Below the pieces are notes generated by a model. The model had not been told where the DNA came from and ran no database searches. It saw nothing but the letters and a program-made list of their open reading frames with translations. Positions 18,180 through 27,475 of a DNA stretch of 64,000 bases are shown piece after piece. Both the position numbers and the translations under genes were made by a program. The DNA comes from Nioella halotolerans (GTDB lineage: Bacteria > Pseudomonadota > Alphaproteobacteria > Rhodobacterales > Rhodobacteraceae), in assembly GCA_003428585.1 (NCBI GenBank), contig QVQC01000055.1, positions 1 through 64,000 of the forward strand. The letters are read 5' to 3'. Within the stretch, counting starts at the first letter, position 1, and every line of letters starts with the position of its first letter.

Positions 18180-20363
18180 ATGAGCGCATCAGGAAACAGG
18201 GGAGGCCGCGGGTCGCGCGGGGGCCGCAGGCTTGTCGCGGATCGCAGGAATGCCGCACCCGCGAAATCGCGCAAGGCCGCCGCGGAGGGCGCAACGGGGC
18301 GCGGGCGAAAGCCCCGCCGCAAGGCGCCGGCGCGGGGCCGGCGGGGGGGCATCCGGGGCGCCATCGGTGCGCTTTTCCGCCTGATCTGGCGCATCGTTTT
18401 CGGCGTTTTCTGGCGCGCGACGCTGGTGATGCTGTTGATCCTTGGCGGGGCAACCGGCTATCTTTACAGCACCCTGCCCGATGCCAGCGACCTGTTCGAC
18501 GGGCGCTCTCGCGGGTCGGTCACGATGCTTGACCGGGATGGCAATGTCTTCGCGTGGCGCGGGTCGCAATATGGCGGGCTGATCGATACCGAGGCGGTCG
18601 ACCCGGACGTGATCAACGCCATCATCGCCACGGAAGACCAGCGCTTCTTCCGTCATTTGGGGATTTCGGCCCGCGGCATCGCCTCGGCCATCCGTATCAA
18701 CCTGCGCGAGGGGCGCGGCCCGTTGGAAGGGCATGGCGGATCGACCATCACCCAGCAGGTTGCCAAGCTGCTTTGCCTCGGCGTGGCCTATGATCCGGAG
18801 GAATGGCAAAGCGAGGCGGAATACGTGGCCGATTGCCGACGCGGCAGCCTGTGGCGAAAGATACAGGAGGTGCCGTTCTCGCTGGCTATGGAACTGCGCT
18901 ACAGCAAGCAGGAAATCCTGACCATCTACCTCAACCGTGCTTACATGGGCGCGGGCGCTTACGGGGTGGAGGCGGCGATGCAACGCTATTTCGGCCATTC
19001 CGCGTCCGATGCCAGCCCCTCGGAGGCGGCGATCCTTGCCGGGCTTCTGACGGCGCCGTCGCGCTACGCGCCGACAACCGATCTGGACCGGTCGCATGAC
19101 CGGGCATCCGTGGTGCTTGGCCTGATGGAGGAACAGGGCTACCTGACGGCGGAGGAAGTGGCCGAAGCCCGCGCCACCCCCGCCACCCTGTCGGACGCGG
19201 CACAGGCCGCCGTCGGGGATTATTTCGCAGATTGGGTGATGACGCAGGGGCCCGATTTCCTGCTGCGCGAGACGACGGAGGACGTGATCCTGCGCACGAC
19301 CTTCGATCCGCTGATTCAGGCGGCGGCGGAGGCGGCGGTGGAAGACGTCTTTGCCGAACAGGTGCGCGAGGGATCGCAAGCACAGGCTGCGGTCGTCGTG
19401 ATGTCATCGGATGGCGCGGTGCGGGCCATGGTTGGCGGGCGACAGGCGGGATCGGGCCTGTTCAATCGCGCGACGATGGCGATGCGGCAGACAGGCTCGG
19501 CCTTCAAGCCCTTCGTCTATGCCACCGCGCTGGATCTTGGTTGGCGGTTCGATGACTTGATCGAGGACGCCCCCCTGACGATCGATGTTCCCGGCTCGGG
19601 CTCCTATAGCCCGCGCAACTATACCGGCGAATTCTATGGCATGGTTACCTTGACCGAAGCGCTGCGCGCCTCCCTCAACACGCCCGCGGTGCGGCTGAGC
19701 GAAGACGTCGGGCGCGATCTCGTGCGTCGCGTCGCGTTGGATTTCGGGATCGAGAGCGATCTGGCCCTTGGCCCTGCATTGGCGCTTGGCGCGTCGGAGT
19801 CGACCTTGATCGAGATGACAGGGGGCTATTCGGGGATCCTGAACGGTGGATCCGCCGTTACGCCCTACGGCCTCGTGGATCTGCGGCTGGTGGGCGACAC
19901 GGAACCGATGATGGGGCAAGGCGGCGGCATTCGCGAACGCGTGGTTTCGGAATTCGCGGCGCGGCAACTGACCTACATGATGGCAGAGGTCGTGGCCAAT
20001 GGCACCGGCCAGCGGGCGCAGTTGTCCGACCGGCCCGTGGCGGGCAAGACCGGCACCACCCAATCGGCGCGCGACGCCTGGTTCATCGGCTTTACCGCCG
20101 ACTACGTGGCGGGGGTCTGGATGGGCTACGACGACAACAGTCCCCTGACCGGTGTGACAGGTGGCGGCCTGCCGGCCGAGATCTGGCGCCAGACGATGGA
20201 GAGGGTCCACGAGGACACCCCGCCGCGCCCGCTGCCGATGATCGACCCGGAGGAGGAAGCCCGCCCGGAGGAGGCTGTCGAGGACACCCCCGGTCGCCGG
20301 CCCGACATCGCCGAACAGATCCTGATGGAGGTTCTGGGGCTGCTCGGGGCGGACAGGAACTAG
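18180..20363 (+). CDS. Class A penicillin-binding protein (transglycosylase/transpeptidase)
   Basis: A 727-residue bifunctional peptidoglycan synthase. A 60-residue Arg/Lys/Gly-rich cytoplasmic tail precedes one membrane helix (about residues 75-98). The transglycosylase domain has catalytic Glu152 in IIATEDQRFFRHLG and GGSTITQQVAKLL; the transpeptidase domain has Ser440 in TGSAFKPF, SLN in RASLNTPAV and KTGTT (Lys623). All three PBP motifs are present, so it should be active and bind beta-lactams. It is of the PBP1A/PbpC-like type; exact subclass is uncertain. The C-terminus is acidic and proline-rich. It ends overlapping the convergent acyltransferase stop codon by 3 nt. Confidence 0.93.
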   Translation: MSASGNRGGRGSRGGRRLVADRRNAAPAKSRKAAAEGATGRGRKPRRKAPARGRRGGIRGAIGALFRLIWRIVFGVFWRATLVMLLILGGATGYLYSTLPDASDLFDGRSRGSVTMLDRDGNVFAWRGSQYGGLIDTEAVDPDVINAIIATEDQRFFRHLGISARGIASAIRINLREGRGPLEGHGGSTITQQVAKLLCLGVAYDPEEWQSEAEYVADCRRGSLWRKIQEVPFSLAMELRYSKQEILTIYLNRAYMGAGAYGVEAAMQRYFGHSASDASPSEAAILAGLLTAPSRYAPTTDLDRSHDRASVVLGLMEEQGYLTAEEVAEARATPATLSDAAQAAVGDYFADWVMTQGPDFLLRETTEDVILRTTFDPLIQAAAEAAVEDVFAEQVREGSQAQAAVVVMSSDGAVRAMVGGRQAGSGLFNRATMAMRQTGSAFKPFVYATALDLGWRFDDLIEDAPLTIDVPGSGSYSPRNYTGEFYGMVTLTEALRASLNTPAVRLSEDVGRDLVRRVALDFGIESDLALGPALALGASESTLIEMTGGYSGILNGGSAVTPYGLVDLRLVGDTEPMMGQGGGIRERVVSEFAARQLTYMMAEVVANGTGQRAQLSDRPVAGKTGTTQSARDAWFIGFTADYVAGVWMGYDDNSPLTGVTGGGLPAEIWRQTMERVHEDTPPRPLPMIDPEEEARPEEAVEDTPGRRPDIAEQILMEVLGLLGADRN

Positions 20364-22306
20364 CGGCGGAGGAAACCGCGCAGCGCCGGATCGCCGCCGA
20401 AGGCCGTGGCCAGCCGGCTGAGCCCCGCGGGGCCGAGGTGCTGGTCATCCCAGTATAGCGGATCGGTCGCGATGACCGGGCAGCGCGCCGTCTCGCCACA
20501 CAAAAGGTGCAAGCGATCCACGTAGGTTGCACCTGCGTCGTGTGCCATACGCTGCATCCCGGACATCACCGCGGGGACATCGAAGGCAAAGCGACCGGGG
20601 CCGATCGGCGGACGGTCGCGCAGGGACGAGCCGTCAAGCGCGGCTTCAAGGGCGAAGCTTTCCATAGGGGCATCGAAGGTCGGGCCGGGGCCGATCACCA
20701 GCGTCGCAAGGTCGAGCCCGGCAAGCGTCGAAAGCGTCGCTTCCGCGTTCAGATGCTCGCCCTGCCACCACCGCGCGGCAAGGATCACGCGGTCGAACGG
20801 CCCGCGCGCGGCCAGCGCGCCCAGCACCTCCGCCAGCCTGTCGAAGCATAGCGACCGGCCCCGGATATAGGTCGCCGGCACGCAGGACGATTGGTGCAGC
20901 ATCACGAAGGGCTGCGCCGGGAAGGCGCGCGACAGCGCGATCACCGCGTCGCGCCCATGGCTGTCCCCGATCAGCAGGATCGCGTTATCGGGGATGCCGG
21001 GGGCCGTCAGGCAGGCCACCGCGGCCTCCGGCCCGCGGATCGTGTCGAGGCTGCATAGCGAAAGGCCGGGAAGGTCATTCGCGTTGAACCGCGCCATGAG
21101 GTCGAGATACTCCTCTCGCGCCTTGTCGATCCCGTCCATCGTGGCGCGCAGGTCGGCAAGCGGCAACGCCGCCCGCAAGCCGCCGATGACCCCTGTCGGC
21201 AGCGCAAGCCCGATCGCCGCGGTGACGGTCAGGGCCGCGCCGCCATGGCGCAGCATCGCGGCGGTTGTGTGAAACCGCGCCCCCGTGCGAATCGGTGTTT
21301 CCACGTAACGATAGATCAGGTGGCCAAGAAAGAGGCTGGCCAGAAGGGCCACTGACAGCGGCCCCTCCGATCGTGACATGTCGGCCGGTGTCACGGTCAC
21401 GAATAGCGGCCAGTGGACGAGGTAGATCGCGTAGGACCGCAGCCCGACCCATTGCAGCCCGTTTCGCTCCAGTAGCCAGCGGAGCGGGTCGCGGGCCTGT
21501 CGCGGCGCGCTGAGGATCAGGGCGGTGCCGGCCACGGCCCACCCCGCGCCAAGCCCCGGAAACGCCTGCCCGCCATAGCCGAAGATCGCCCAAAGGACGG
21601 CGCCAAGCCCGAGGATGCGCAGCACTGGCCCGGCGCCCGGCAGGCGCGGCAGGACCGGGGGCAGGAGGGCGACCAGCCCGCCGGCGGCGAACTCCCAGTA
21701 GCGCGGCAGCACGCCGTAAAACGCCCAGTCGGCCCGATCCGCGCCGATCAGCGCCTCGGCAAAACCCAGCGAGGCAGCGCCAAGCGCCAGAAGTGCCCCG
21801 GCCATGGCCCTCCGGCCAAGGCGATGCGTGGCCATCAGGACAAGCGGCGTGACAAGGTAGAACTGCCATTCGAGTGACAGCGACCAAGTGTGCAAAAGAA
21901 GGTTGGTGTCACTGGCGCGGGCGAAGTAATCGGCCTCTGACAGGAACTGGTAGTTGGAATAGAAGAACCCGGCGCTCAGGAAATGCCGCGCGAACGCCTC
22001 GAAGGCGCCCTGGCCTTTCAGGATCAGCGCCGAGACGAGCGCGAATGCCAGAACCGGCAGCATCGCGGGCAGCAGGCGGCGCGCCCGCCGCAACCAGAAC
22101 CGCCCGGCGTGGAACCGCCCCGCTGACAGCGCGGCGCCGATCTGCTGCGTGATCAGGTAGCCGGAGAGGACGAGGAACACGTCCACGCCCATAAAGCCCC
22201 CGGCGAAGTCGTTGTAGCCCGCGTGGTAGCCGAGCACGGCCAGCACCGCGACGGCGCGCAGGCCGTCCAGTTCGTGGCGATAGGAAGGGGCGGTCGTCGG
22301 GATCAC
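20360..22306 (-). CDS. Acyltransferase 3 (OafA-like) with C-terminal SGNH domain
   Basis: A 648-residue membrane O-acyltransferase. Residues 1-370 form the AT3 domain with about ten helices, including YRHELDGLRAVAVLAVLGYH and FMGVDVFLVLSGYLI; residues 430-640 form a periplasmic SGNH esterase-like domain with GDSHGRDA (Ser block) and the distal DDQHLGPAG. Such proteins O-acetylate lipopolysaccharide, capsule or peptidoglycan. The GTG at 22306 has GGAGG nine bases upstream; an ATG at 22372 is the alternative. It stands alone on the minus strand between the PBP gene and mlaC; the acceptor glycan is unknown. Confidence 0.87.
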   Translation of the reverse strand: MIPTTAPSYRHELDGLRAVAVLAVLGYHAGYNDFAGGFMGVDVFLVLSGYLITQQIGAALSAGRFHAGRFWLRRARRLLPAMLPVLAFALVSALILKGQGAFEAFARHFLSAGFFYSNYQFLSEADYFARASDTNLLLHTWSLSLEWQFYLVTPLVLMATHRLGRRAMAGALLALGAASLGFAEALIGADRADWAFYGVLPRYWEFAAGGLVALLPPVLPRLPGAGPVLRILGLGAVLWAIFGYGGQAFPGLGAGWAVAGTALILSAPRQARDPLRWLLERNGLQWVGLRSYAIYLVHWPLFVTVTPADMSRSEGPLSVALLASLFLGHLIYRYVETPIRTGARFHTTAAMLRHGGAALTVTAAIGLALPTGVIGGLRAALPLADLRATMDGIDKAREEYLDLMARFNANDLPGLSLCSLDTIRGPEAAVACLTAPGIPDNAILLIGDSHGRDAVIALSRAFPAQPFVMLHQSSCVPATYIRGRSLCFDRLAEVLGALAARGPFDRVILAARWWQGEHLNAEATLSTLAGLDLATLVIGPGPTFDAPMESFALEAALDGSSLRDRPPIGPGRFAFDVPAVMSGMQRMAHDAGATYVDRLHLLCGETARCPVIATDPLYWDDQHLGPAGLSRLATAFGGDPALRGFLRR

Positions 22307-22378
22307 GGCGCGGCACGGCCTCCGGTTGCCGGAAGGATCGGCTAGGTACGCCAGCCGTGGCGGTGCTGGCAAGGGCGC

Positions 22379-22990
22379 TCAGCTGGCGGCGCGCAGGTCC
22401 GCGATCATCGCGTCGATATCGCCGCGGTGGCGGTCAAGCAGGGCGCCGACTTCCTCCGCCTCGGTGGTGCGCAGGTTTATCCCCTCGATGATCAGGTTGA
22501 ACACGCGCGCCTGACCGGACCGGTCGGAAATCAGCCAGACGATCTGGAACGGCGCCTCTCCTTGCAGATAGGCGACGGAAGTCACCTCGAAGAAATCGCG
22601 GATGGCGCGGGCCCCCTCCACCTCGATCCGCCCGCCGACGAGGTCGCGGAACCGGCTGCCGTATTTGCGCGAGATATAGCCCTTGAACGCCATCGTGAAC
22701 GCCCGTCGTTGCGCATCGTTGGCTCGCCGCCAATCCACCCCGAGAACCGAGCGCGCGATGATCGGCATGTCCGCGTAGCGGTCGAGCAGGTCCTCGAATT
22801 CGCTATAGAGCCGCACCTCGGACCCGCCGGAGTTGATCGCGTCGTAAAGCTCTGCCACCAGCCGCGACACTGCAGTGCGCGCGGCATCGATCGACATGGC
22901 CCAGACGCGGCACGGCAGCGCGAGGCTGGCGGTGACGGCGGAGGTCAGGCCCAGAAAGGCCCGGCGGGACAGGGCGGGTTCACTGCGCAT
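22379..22990 (-). CDS. mlaC: Phospholipid-binding protein MlaC-like
   Basis: A 203-residue secreted protein with a Tat-like or long Sec signal (LSRRAFLGLTSAVTASLALP). The mature domain (ARTAVSRLVAELYDAI ... YISRKYGSRFRD) matches the MlaC/Ttg2D family, periplasmic carriers that move phospholipid between the outer-membrane MlaA complex and the inner-membrane MlaFEDB transporter. It follows mlaA with an 11-nt overlap, so the two are co-translated. The other mla genes are not in the window. The ATG at 22990 is chosen because upstream sequence in this frame belongs to the mlaA gene. Confidence 0.85.
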   Translation of the reverse strand: MRSEPALSRRAFLGLTSAVTASLALPCRVWAMSIDAARTAVSRLVAELYDAINSGGSEVRLYSEFEDLLDRYADMPIIARSVLGVDWRRANDAQRRAFTMAFKGYISRKYGSRFRDLVGGRIEVEGARAIRDFFEVTSVAYLQGEAPFQIVWLISDRSGQARVFNLIIEGINLRTTEAEEVGALLDRHRGDIDAMIADLRAAS

Positions 22991-23771
22991 AGGGGTCCTC
23001 GTAGGGATCGTCGTAAAGGTCGTCATAGGGGTCCATGTAGTCACTGCCACTGCCGTTGCGCAGTTCAAACCGGCGATTTTGCAAGAAAAGGATGCGGGCC
23101 TGCCGGTAGCCGTCGGCGTGATCGTAGTAAATCCGGTCGATTTCATCACCAAGCTCATGGCGGGTGTTCAGCCCGTCGGTGACCGACAGCCCGGTGACGT
23201 AATCGCTTTCCGGCGCGGCGAAGGCCAGTCGCGTGGGGTTCATCGCCACGTCAACGAGCCTCCCGACCGTGTCGCGGCTGGTGGAGGGCCCAAGCACGGG
23301 CAAGACGACGTACCCCCCCTCGGCAAACCCCCAGACATGCATGGTTTCGCCGAAATCGGTATCCGCCGCGTAGATCCCCATGTCGCTGGCCGGGTCAAGC
23401 AGGCCGCCAAGCCCGAAGGTGGAATTCACGAGAAACCGGAAAGTGTTCTGAAGCGCGTCGTCAAGGCGCAACTGAAGGATGTTGTTGACGACGTAAAGCG
23501 GCTGATCGAGGTTGTCGGCGGCATTGCCAAGGCCGGTGCGCACCGGTTCCGGCACGACCTGCCCGTAACCAAGTGACACGGGCCGGATAACAGCGCGATC
23601 CACGCCGACGTTGAAATCGTGCATGGCGCGGTTGGACTGTTCGTCGAGGTCGTTGACCACCCTGTCGCCGGGAAGGACGGCCGGGCCGCAGGCGGCAAGC
23701 GCCGTCAGCGCGACGGTTGCAAGCGCTAGGCGAATGCGGGAACGATGTGCGACGGGCAATGGCATTCTCAT
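22980..23771 (-). CDS. mlaA: MlaA (VacJ) outer-membrane lipoprotein
   Basis: A 263-residue lipoprotein (signal peptide ending LTALAAC, Cys28) of the MlaA/VacJ family: DFNVGVDRAVIRPVSLGYG, FLVNSTFGLGGLLDPASDMG and ETMHVWGFAEGGYVVLPVLG are family hallmarks. MlaA forms a pore-like ring in the outer membrane that removes mislocalised phospholipid from the outer leaflet and passes it to MlaC, encoded just downstream. ATG codons at 23771 and 23765 are both possible. The C-terminus has an odd Asp/Tyr/Pro-rich repeat tail (MDPYDDLYDDPYEDPYAQ) not needed for the core fold. Confidence 0.92.
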   Translation of the reverse strand: MRMPLPVAHRSRIRLALATVALTALAACGPAVLPGDRVVNDLDEQSNRAMHDFNVGVDRAVIRPVSLGYGQVVPEPVRTGLGNAADNLDQPLYVVNNILQLRLDDALQNTFRFLVNSTFGLGGLLDPASDMGIYAADTDFGETMHVWGFAEGGYVVLPVLGPSTSRDTVGRLVDVAMNPTRLAFAAPESDYVTGLSVTDGLNTRHELGDEIDRIYYDHADGYRQARILFLQNRRFELRNGSGSDYMDPYDDLYDDPYEDPYAQ

Positions 23772-23934
23772 AAAGGCTTTCGTAGGCTGTTTACATTAGG
23801 AGGTCAGACCGGAATTCAATGGCAGGGGCCAGACCGGTACGGGAAACACCTGTCACATTGCTACGACATGTGGCGAAACGGTCAACATCGTGGCGCGTCC
23901 GAATCGGCCGCGCCTTGCCGGAACATGGGGCAGA

Positions 23935-25683
23935 ATGACGACGAAATCCACCACAACCCCGGTCGCACCGGGCGATGAGCTGAAACAGGCGCGGGTCGCC
24001 AACCGCGCGCTTTTATGGGCGGTTTTCCTGTTCAGCATGTTCACCAACGCGCTGATGCTGACCGGGCCGCTGTTCATGTTGCAGGTCTATGATCGCGTTC
24101 TGGGCAGCCGGTCGGAAGAAACGCTGCTGGCGCTGTCGATTCTGGTCACGTTCCTGTTCTTGATGATGGGTCTGCTCGATTATGCCCGCGGGCGGGTCGC
24201 GGCGCGAATCGGCGCCCGTTTTCAGGACGGGCTGGATGAACGGGTGTTTCGCGCCACGTTGGCCCGTGCCGGGCGCACCGGGCAGCAACAGACCGGGCTG
24301 ATGGATCTGGAAGCGATCCAGCGGCTGTTGTCTTCGCCGGTCTTCCTTGCCGTGTTCGACCTGCCATGGACGCCGCTTTTCCTGTTGGCGATCTTCATCT
24401 TCCATCCATGGCTGGGCTGGCTGGCGCTTGCGGGCGGGGTGATGCTTGTGCTGATCACGGTGCTCAACCAGCTGCGGTCCAGCGGCCCGCTGGCCGAGGC
24501 CAACACCGCCGCGCTGAAGGCCGACAGGATGGCCGGGCGCCTGCAATCCGAATCGGAGCTGGTGCGCAGCCTCGGCATGCAGGGCCGGGCGCTTGCCCGC
24601 TGGCGGGTGCTGCGGGGCGAAGCGCTTGGGCAAGGTATCGCCGCCTCGGACTCGGTCGGCGGCTTCAGCACCCTGACCAAGACGCTGCGCCTGTTCCTGC
24701 AATCGGCGATCCTCGGTCTCGGGGCCTACCTCGTGCTTCAGAACGAATTGACGGCCGGGGCTATGATCGCCGCCTCGATCCTGATGGGGCGGGCGCTTGC
24801 GCCGGTCGAACTGGCGATCGGGCAATGGCAGCTGGTGGCGCGCGCCCGCGACGGCTGGCACCGGCTGCAGGCGCTTCTTGCAGAGGAAAAACCCGATCCG
24901 CAGCGCCTGCCGCTGCCACGGCCCAGGGCGCTCCTGGAGGTCAGTCAACTGGCCGTGGTCCCGCCCGGTCACGACCAGCCGACGCTGCGTGGTGTCACGT
25001 TTAAGGTTCAGCCGGGGCAGGCGGTCGGGGTGATCGGGCCGTCGGGCTCCGGAAAGTCCACGCTCGCCAAGGCCCTGACGGGCGTATGGAAACCCGCCGC
25101 CGGGCAGATACGGCTCGATGACGCGACGCTGGACCAGTATGACCCCGACATCCTTGGCCAGTTGATTGGCTACCTGCCGCAAAGCGTCACCCTGTTCGAT
25201 GGCACGCTGGCCGAGAACATCGCCCGGCTGGAGGCCATCCCCGACCCCGACAAGGTGGTGGAGGCCGCCAAGCGCGCCGATGCCGATGCCCTGATCCGGC
25301 GCCAGAGCCATGGCTATGACACGCCGATGACCTCGGGCGCGAACCGCCTGTCGGGCGGGCAATTGCAGCGCATCGGGCTGGCGCGGGCGCTGTACGGCGG
25401 CCCGGTGCTGCTGGTGCTCGATGAACCCAATTCCAACCTCGACAATGACGGGGCAGAGGCGCTCAACCGCGCGATCCGCGCCACCAAGGAGGCCGGCAAC
25501 GCGGTCCTGATCATGGCGCACCGGCCCGCTGCGATCCGCGAATGCGAGATGCTGCTGGTGTTGGAAAACGGCGCCGCGCGCATGTTCGGGCCGCGCGACG
25601 AGGTGTTGCGCAAGGTGCTTCAGAACGCCGATCAGGTGGTCAGCGCAACCCGCGGCCCCGCCGCGAGCGGGGGGGTGAGCTGA
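23935..25683 (+). CDS. Type I secretion system permease/ATPase (PrtD family)
   Basis: A 582-residue ABC exporter. Six transmembrane helices fill residues 25-310, followed by the nucleotide-binding domain with Walker A GPSGSGKSTL, signature LSGGQLQRIGLARALY and Walker B VLLVLDEPNSNLD. The sequence (LFMLQVYDRVLGSRSEETLLALS) fits the PrtD/AprD type of type I secretion ATPases. The ATG at 23935 is preferred; a GTG at 23890 would add 15 residues. It overlaps its adaptor gene downstream (TGATG). No RTX substrate or TolC gene is visible nearby, so the cargo is unknown. Confidence 0.9.
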   Translation: MTTKSTTTPVAPGDELKQARVANRALLWAVFLFSMFTNALMLTGPLFMLQVYDRVLGSRSEETLLALSILVTFLFLMMGLLDYARGRVAARIGARFQDGLDERVFRATLARAGRTGQQQTGLMDLEAIQRLLSSPVFLAVFDLPWTPLFLLAIFIFHPWLGWLALAGGVMLVLITVLNQLRSSGPLAEANTAALKADRMAGRLQSESELVRSLGMQGRALARWRVLRGEALGQGIAASDSVGGFSTLTKTLRLFLQSAILGLGAYLVLQNELTAGAMIAASILMGRALAPVELAIGQWQLVARARDGWHRLQALLAEEKPDPQRLPLPRPRALLEVSQLAVVPPGHDQPTLRGVTFKVQPGQAVGVIGPSGSGKSTLAKALTGVWKPAAGQIRLDDATLDQYDPDILGQLIGYLPQSVTLFDGTLAENIARLEAIPDPDKVVEAAKRADADALIRRQSHGYDTPMTSGANRLSGGQLQRIGLARALYGGPVLLVLDEPNSNLDNDGAEALNRAIRATKEAGNAVLIMAHRPAAIRECEMLLVLENGAARMFGPRDEVLRKVLQNADQVVSATRGPAASGGVS

Positions 25684-26987
25684 TGACGGAGGCACGCAAA
25701 TCTTGGTCGGTGCGCCGGCCGATGCTTCTGGGCATGATCACGCTTTTCGTCTTGGTGGGCGGCTTCGGGGCATGGGCGGCCCTGTCGAATATCGCCGGGG
25801 CGGTCATCGCCTCGGGCCGGATCGAAGTGGACCAGAACCGGCAGGCTGTCCAACATCCCGAGGGCGGCGTGGTGCAGACGCTGGACGTGGTCGAAGGGCA
25901 GTTGGTGGAGGCAGGCGATATCCTGATGCGCCTTGACCCTTCGGATATCGCCTCGGCGCTGTCAGTTGCGGATGCGCAACTGAATGAGTGGCGCGCGCGG
26001 CAGGCCCGGCTGGAGGCGGAGCGCGACCTTGCCGCCGAGATCACCTTTCCCGACGACCTGCTGGCCGCCGCCGATGCCGAACCGAACCTTGCCGAATTGC
26101 TGGATGGGCAGCGCAACCTCTTCGCCGCGCGCGCCGAAACACTGGTGCAGGAAACCGATCAACTGTCGCGCCGTGCCAACCAGATCCGCGCGCAGATACG
26201 CGGGTTCGCGTCGCAGCGCGCGGCGCTCGTCGAGCAGCGCGACCTCGTGCAGGCGGAACTGGTCAATGTGCAGGACCTGATCGACCGGGGGCTTTCCGAA
26301 ACCTCGCGCGGGCTGTCGCTGCGCCGCGAAAGCGCGCGCCTCATGGGGTCGATCGGGGAACTCGACGCAAGCACCGCCGAAGCCGAAGGCCGGATCACGG
26401 AAATCGAGATGTCGATCCTGCAACTTGAAACGCAACGTCGCGAGGATGCGATCGAGCAGTTGCGCGAGGTGCGCGTGCAGTTGGCCGAACTCTCCGAACG
26501 TGTGCAGACGCTGAGCCGGCAACTGGACCGGATGGACCTGCGCGCGCCCGTCACCGGGGTCGTCTACGGGTTGGCCGTTACCGGCCCGCGCGCGGTGGTG
26601 CAGGCGGCCGAACCGGTCCTGTCGCTTGTGCCGCAGGACCGCCCGCTGGTGATTTCCACCCGGATCGTGCCCAACAATATCGACGAGGTGTTCGTCGGGC
26701 AGGACGTGACGCTACGCTTCCCGGCCTTCGACATGCGCACCACGCCCGATCTGTTCGGTCGGGTGCGCCATGTTTCGGCCGATACCTTCGTCGACGAGGC
26801 GACCGGCGCCAGCTACTACGAGGCGCAAATCCTGCTCAACGAGGGCGAGATAGGTCGCCTTGACGGGGAGACCCTGCTGCCCGGCATGCAGGTGGAGGCC
26901 TTCATCCGGACCCGCGACCAGACCCCGTTGGCCTACCTTTTGCGACCGCTGACCGATTATTTCAACCGGGCGTTCCGCGAGGGGTAA
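25683..26987 (+). CDS. Type I secretion membrane-fusion protein (HlyD/PrtE family)
   Basis: A 434-residue periplasmic adaptor: one N-terminal membrane helix (residues 13-35), a split lipoyl domain (GRIEVDQNRQAVQHPEGGVV), a long coiled coil (residues 90-280, Gln/Arg/Glu-rich) and a beta-barrel region, ending TPLAYLLRPLTDYFNRAFRE, a tail typical of PrtE-type adaptors. It bridges the PrtD-like ATPase and an outer-membrane TolC channel. The ATG overlaps the stop of the ATPase gene. Its last 26 nt overlap the 3' end of the convergent DUF2834 gene. Confidence 0.9.
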   Translation: MTEARKSWSVRRPMLLGMITLFVLVGGFGAWAALSNIAGAVIASGRIEVDQNRQAVQHPEGGVVQTLDVVEGQLVEAGDILMRLDPSDIASALSVADAQLNEWRARQARLEAERDLAAEITFPDDLLAAADAEPNLAELLDGQRNLFAARAETLVQETDQLSRRANQIRAQIRGFASQRAALVEQRDLVQAELVNVQDLIDRGLSETSRGLSLRRESARLMGSIGELDASTAEAEGRITEIEMSILQLETQRREDAIEQLREVRVQLAELSERVQTLSRQLDRMDLRAPVTGVVYGLAVTGPRAVVQAAEPVLSLVPQDRPLVISTRIVPNNIDEVFVGQDVTLRFPAFDMRTTPDLFGRVRHVSADTFVDEATGASYYEAQILLNEGEIGRLDGETLLPGMQVEAFIRTRDQTPLAYLLRPLTDYFNRAFREG

Positions 26988-27297
26988 GCGGCGCGCGCCG
27001 GACCGCGAGGTAGAGCGGCAGGCCGCAACTGACCCCGATGCAGAAGGTCGCCGGAATCGCCAGCAAACCCCACCAGTTGCGGCTGCGGACGACCTCGATC
27101 AGCACCCAGAGCGTCAGGGCGGCGGCGGCGATGGTCAGGTCCCAGACAAGGCCGGAGGTCGCGGCATTGGCGTGCCATGCCTCGACCATGCCCATGAGGG
27201 TGAACCCGTTCTCGTCGAACCAGGCCAGGAAATAGCGCATCGGCAGGATGGTGCCGAGAATGGCGAGGGCGAAAAACAGCAGGCGGGTGACGGGCAT
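26962..27297 (-). CDS. DUF2834-like small membrane protein
   Basis: A 111-residue protein with three predicted transmembrane helices (residues 4-25, about 50-67 and 75-97). The segment MRYFLAWFDENGFTL fits the DUF2834 family of small bacterial membrane proteins of unknown function. An AAAGGAC ribosome site precedes the ATG at 27297. The stop lies inside the last codons of the convergent adaptor gene, a 26-nt tail-to-tail overlap. No functional inference beyond membrane location is possible. Confidence 0.7.
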   Translation of the reverse strand: MPVTRLLFFALAILGTILPMRYFLAWFDENGFTLMGMVEAWHANAATSGLVWDLTIAAAALTLWVLIEVVRSRNWWGLLAIPATFCIGVSCGLPLYLAVRRAPLTPRGTPG

Positions 27298-27475
27298 GGC
27301 GGCGTCCTTTCGGGGCAGGGGCGGATGGCAACGCAACATAGTTAGTCCGCGACGCGGGCGGGCAAAGTGATGTTGCGTCGCAATTGACGCCCGCATCGGC
27401 CCGCGTTACCTCGAGCCCAACGGGAATGCCAGCAGCCAGTGGCGCCGCGGGCGCCGAGCGGAAGGGATGACGGGA

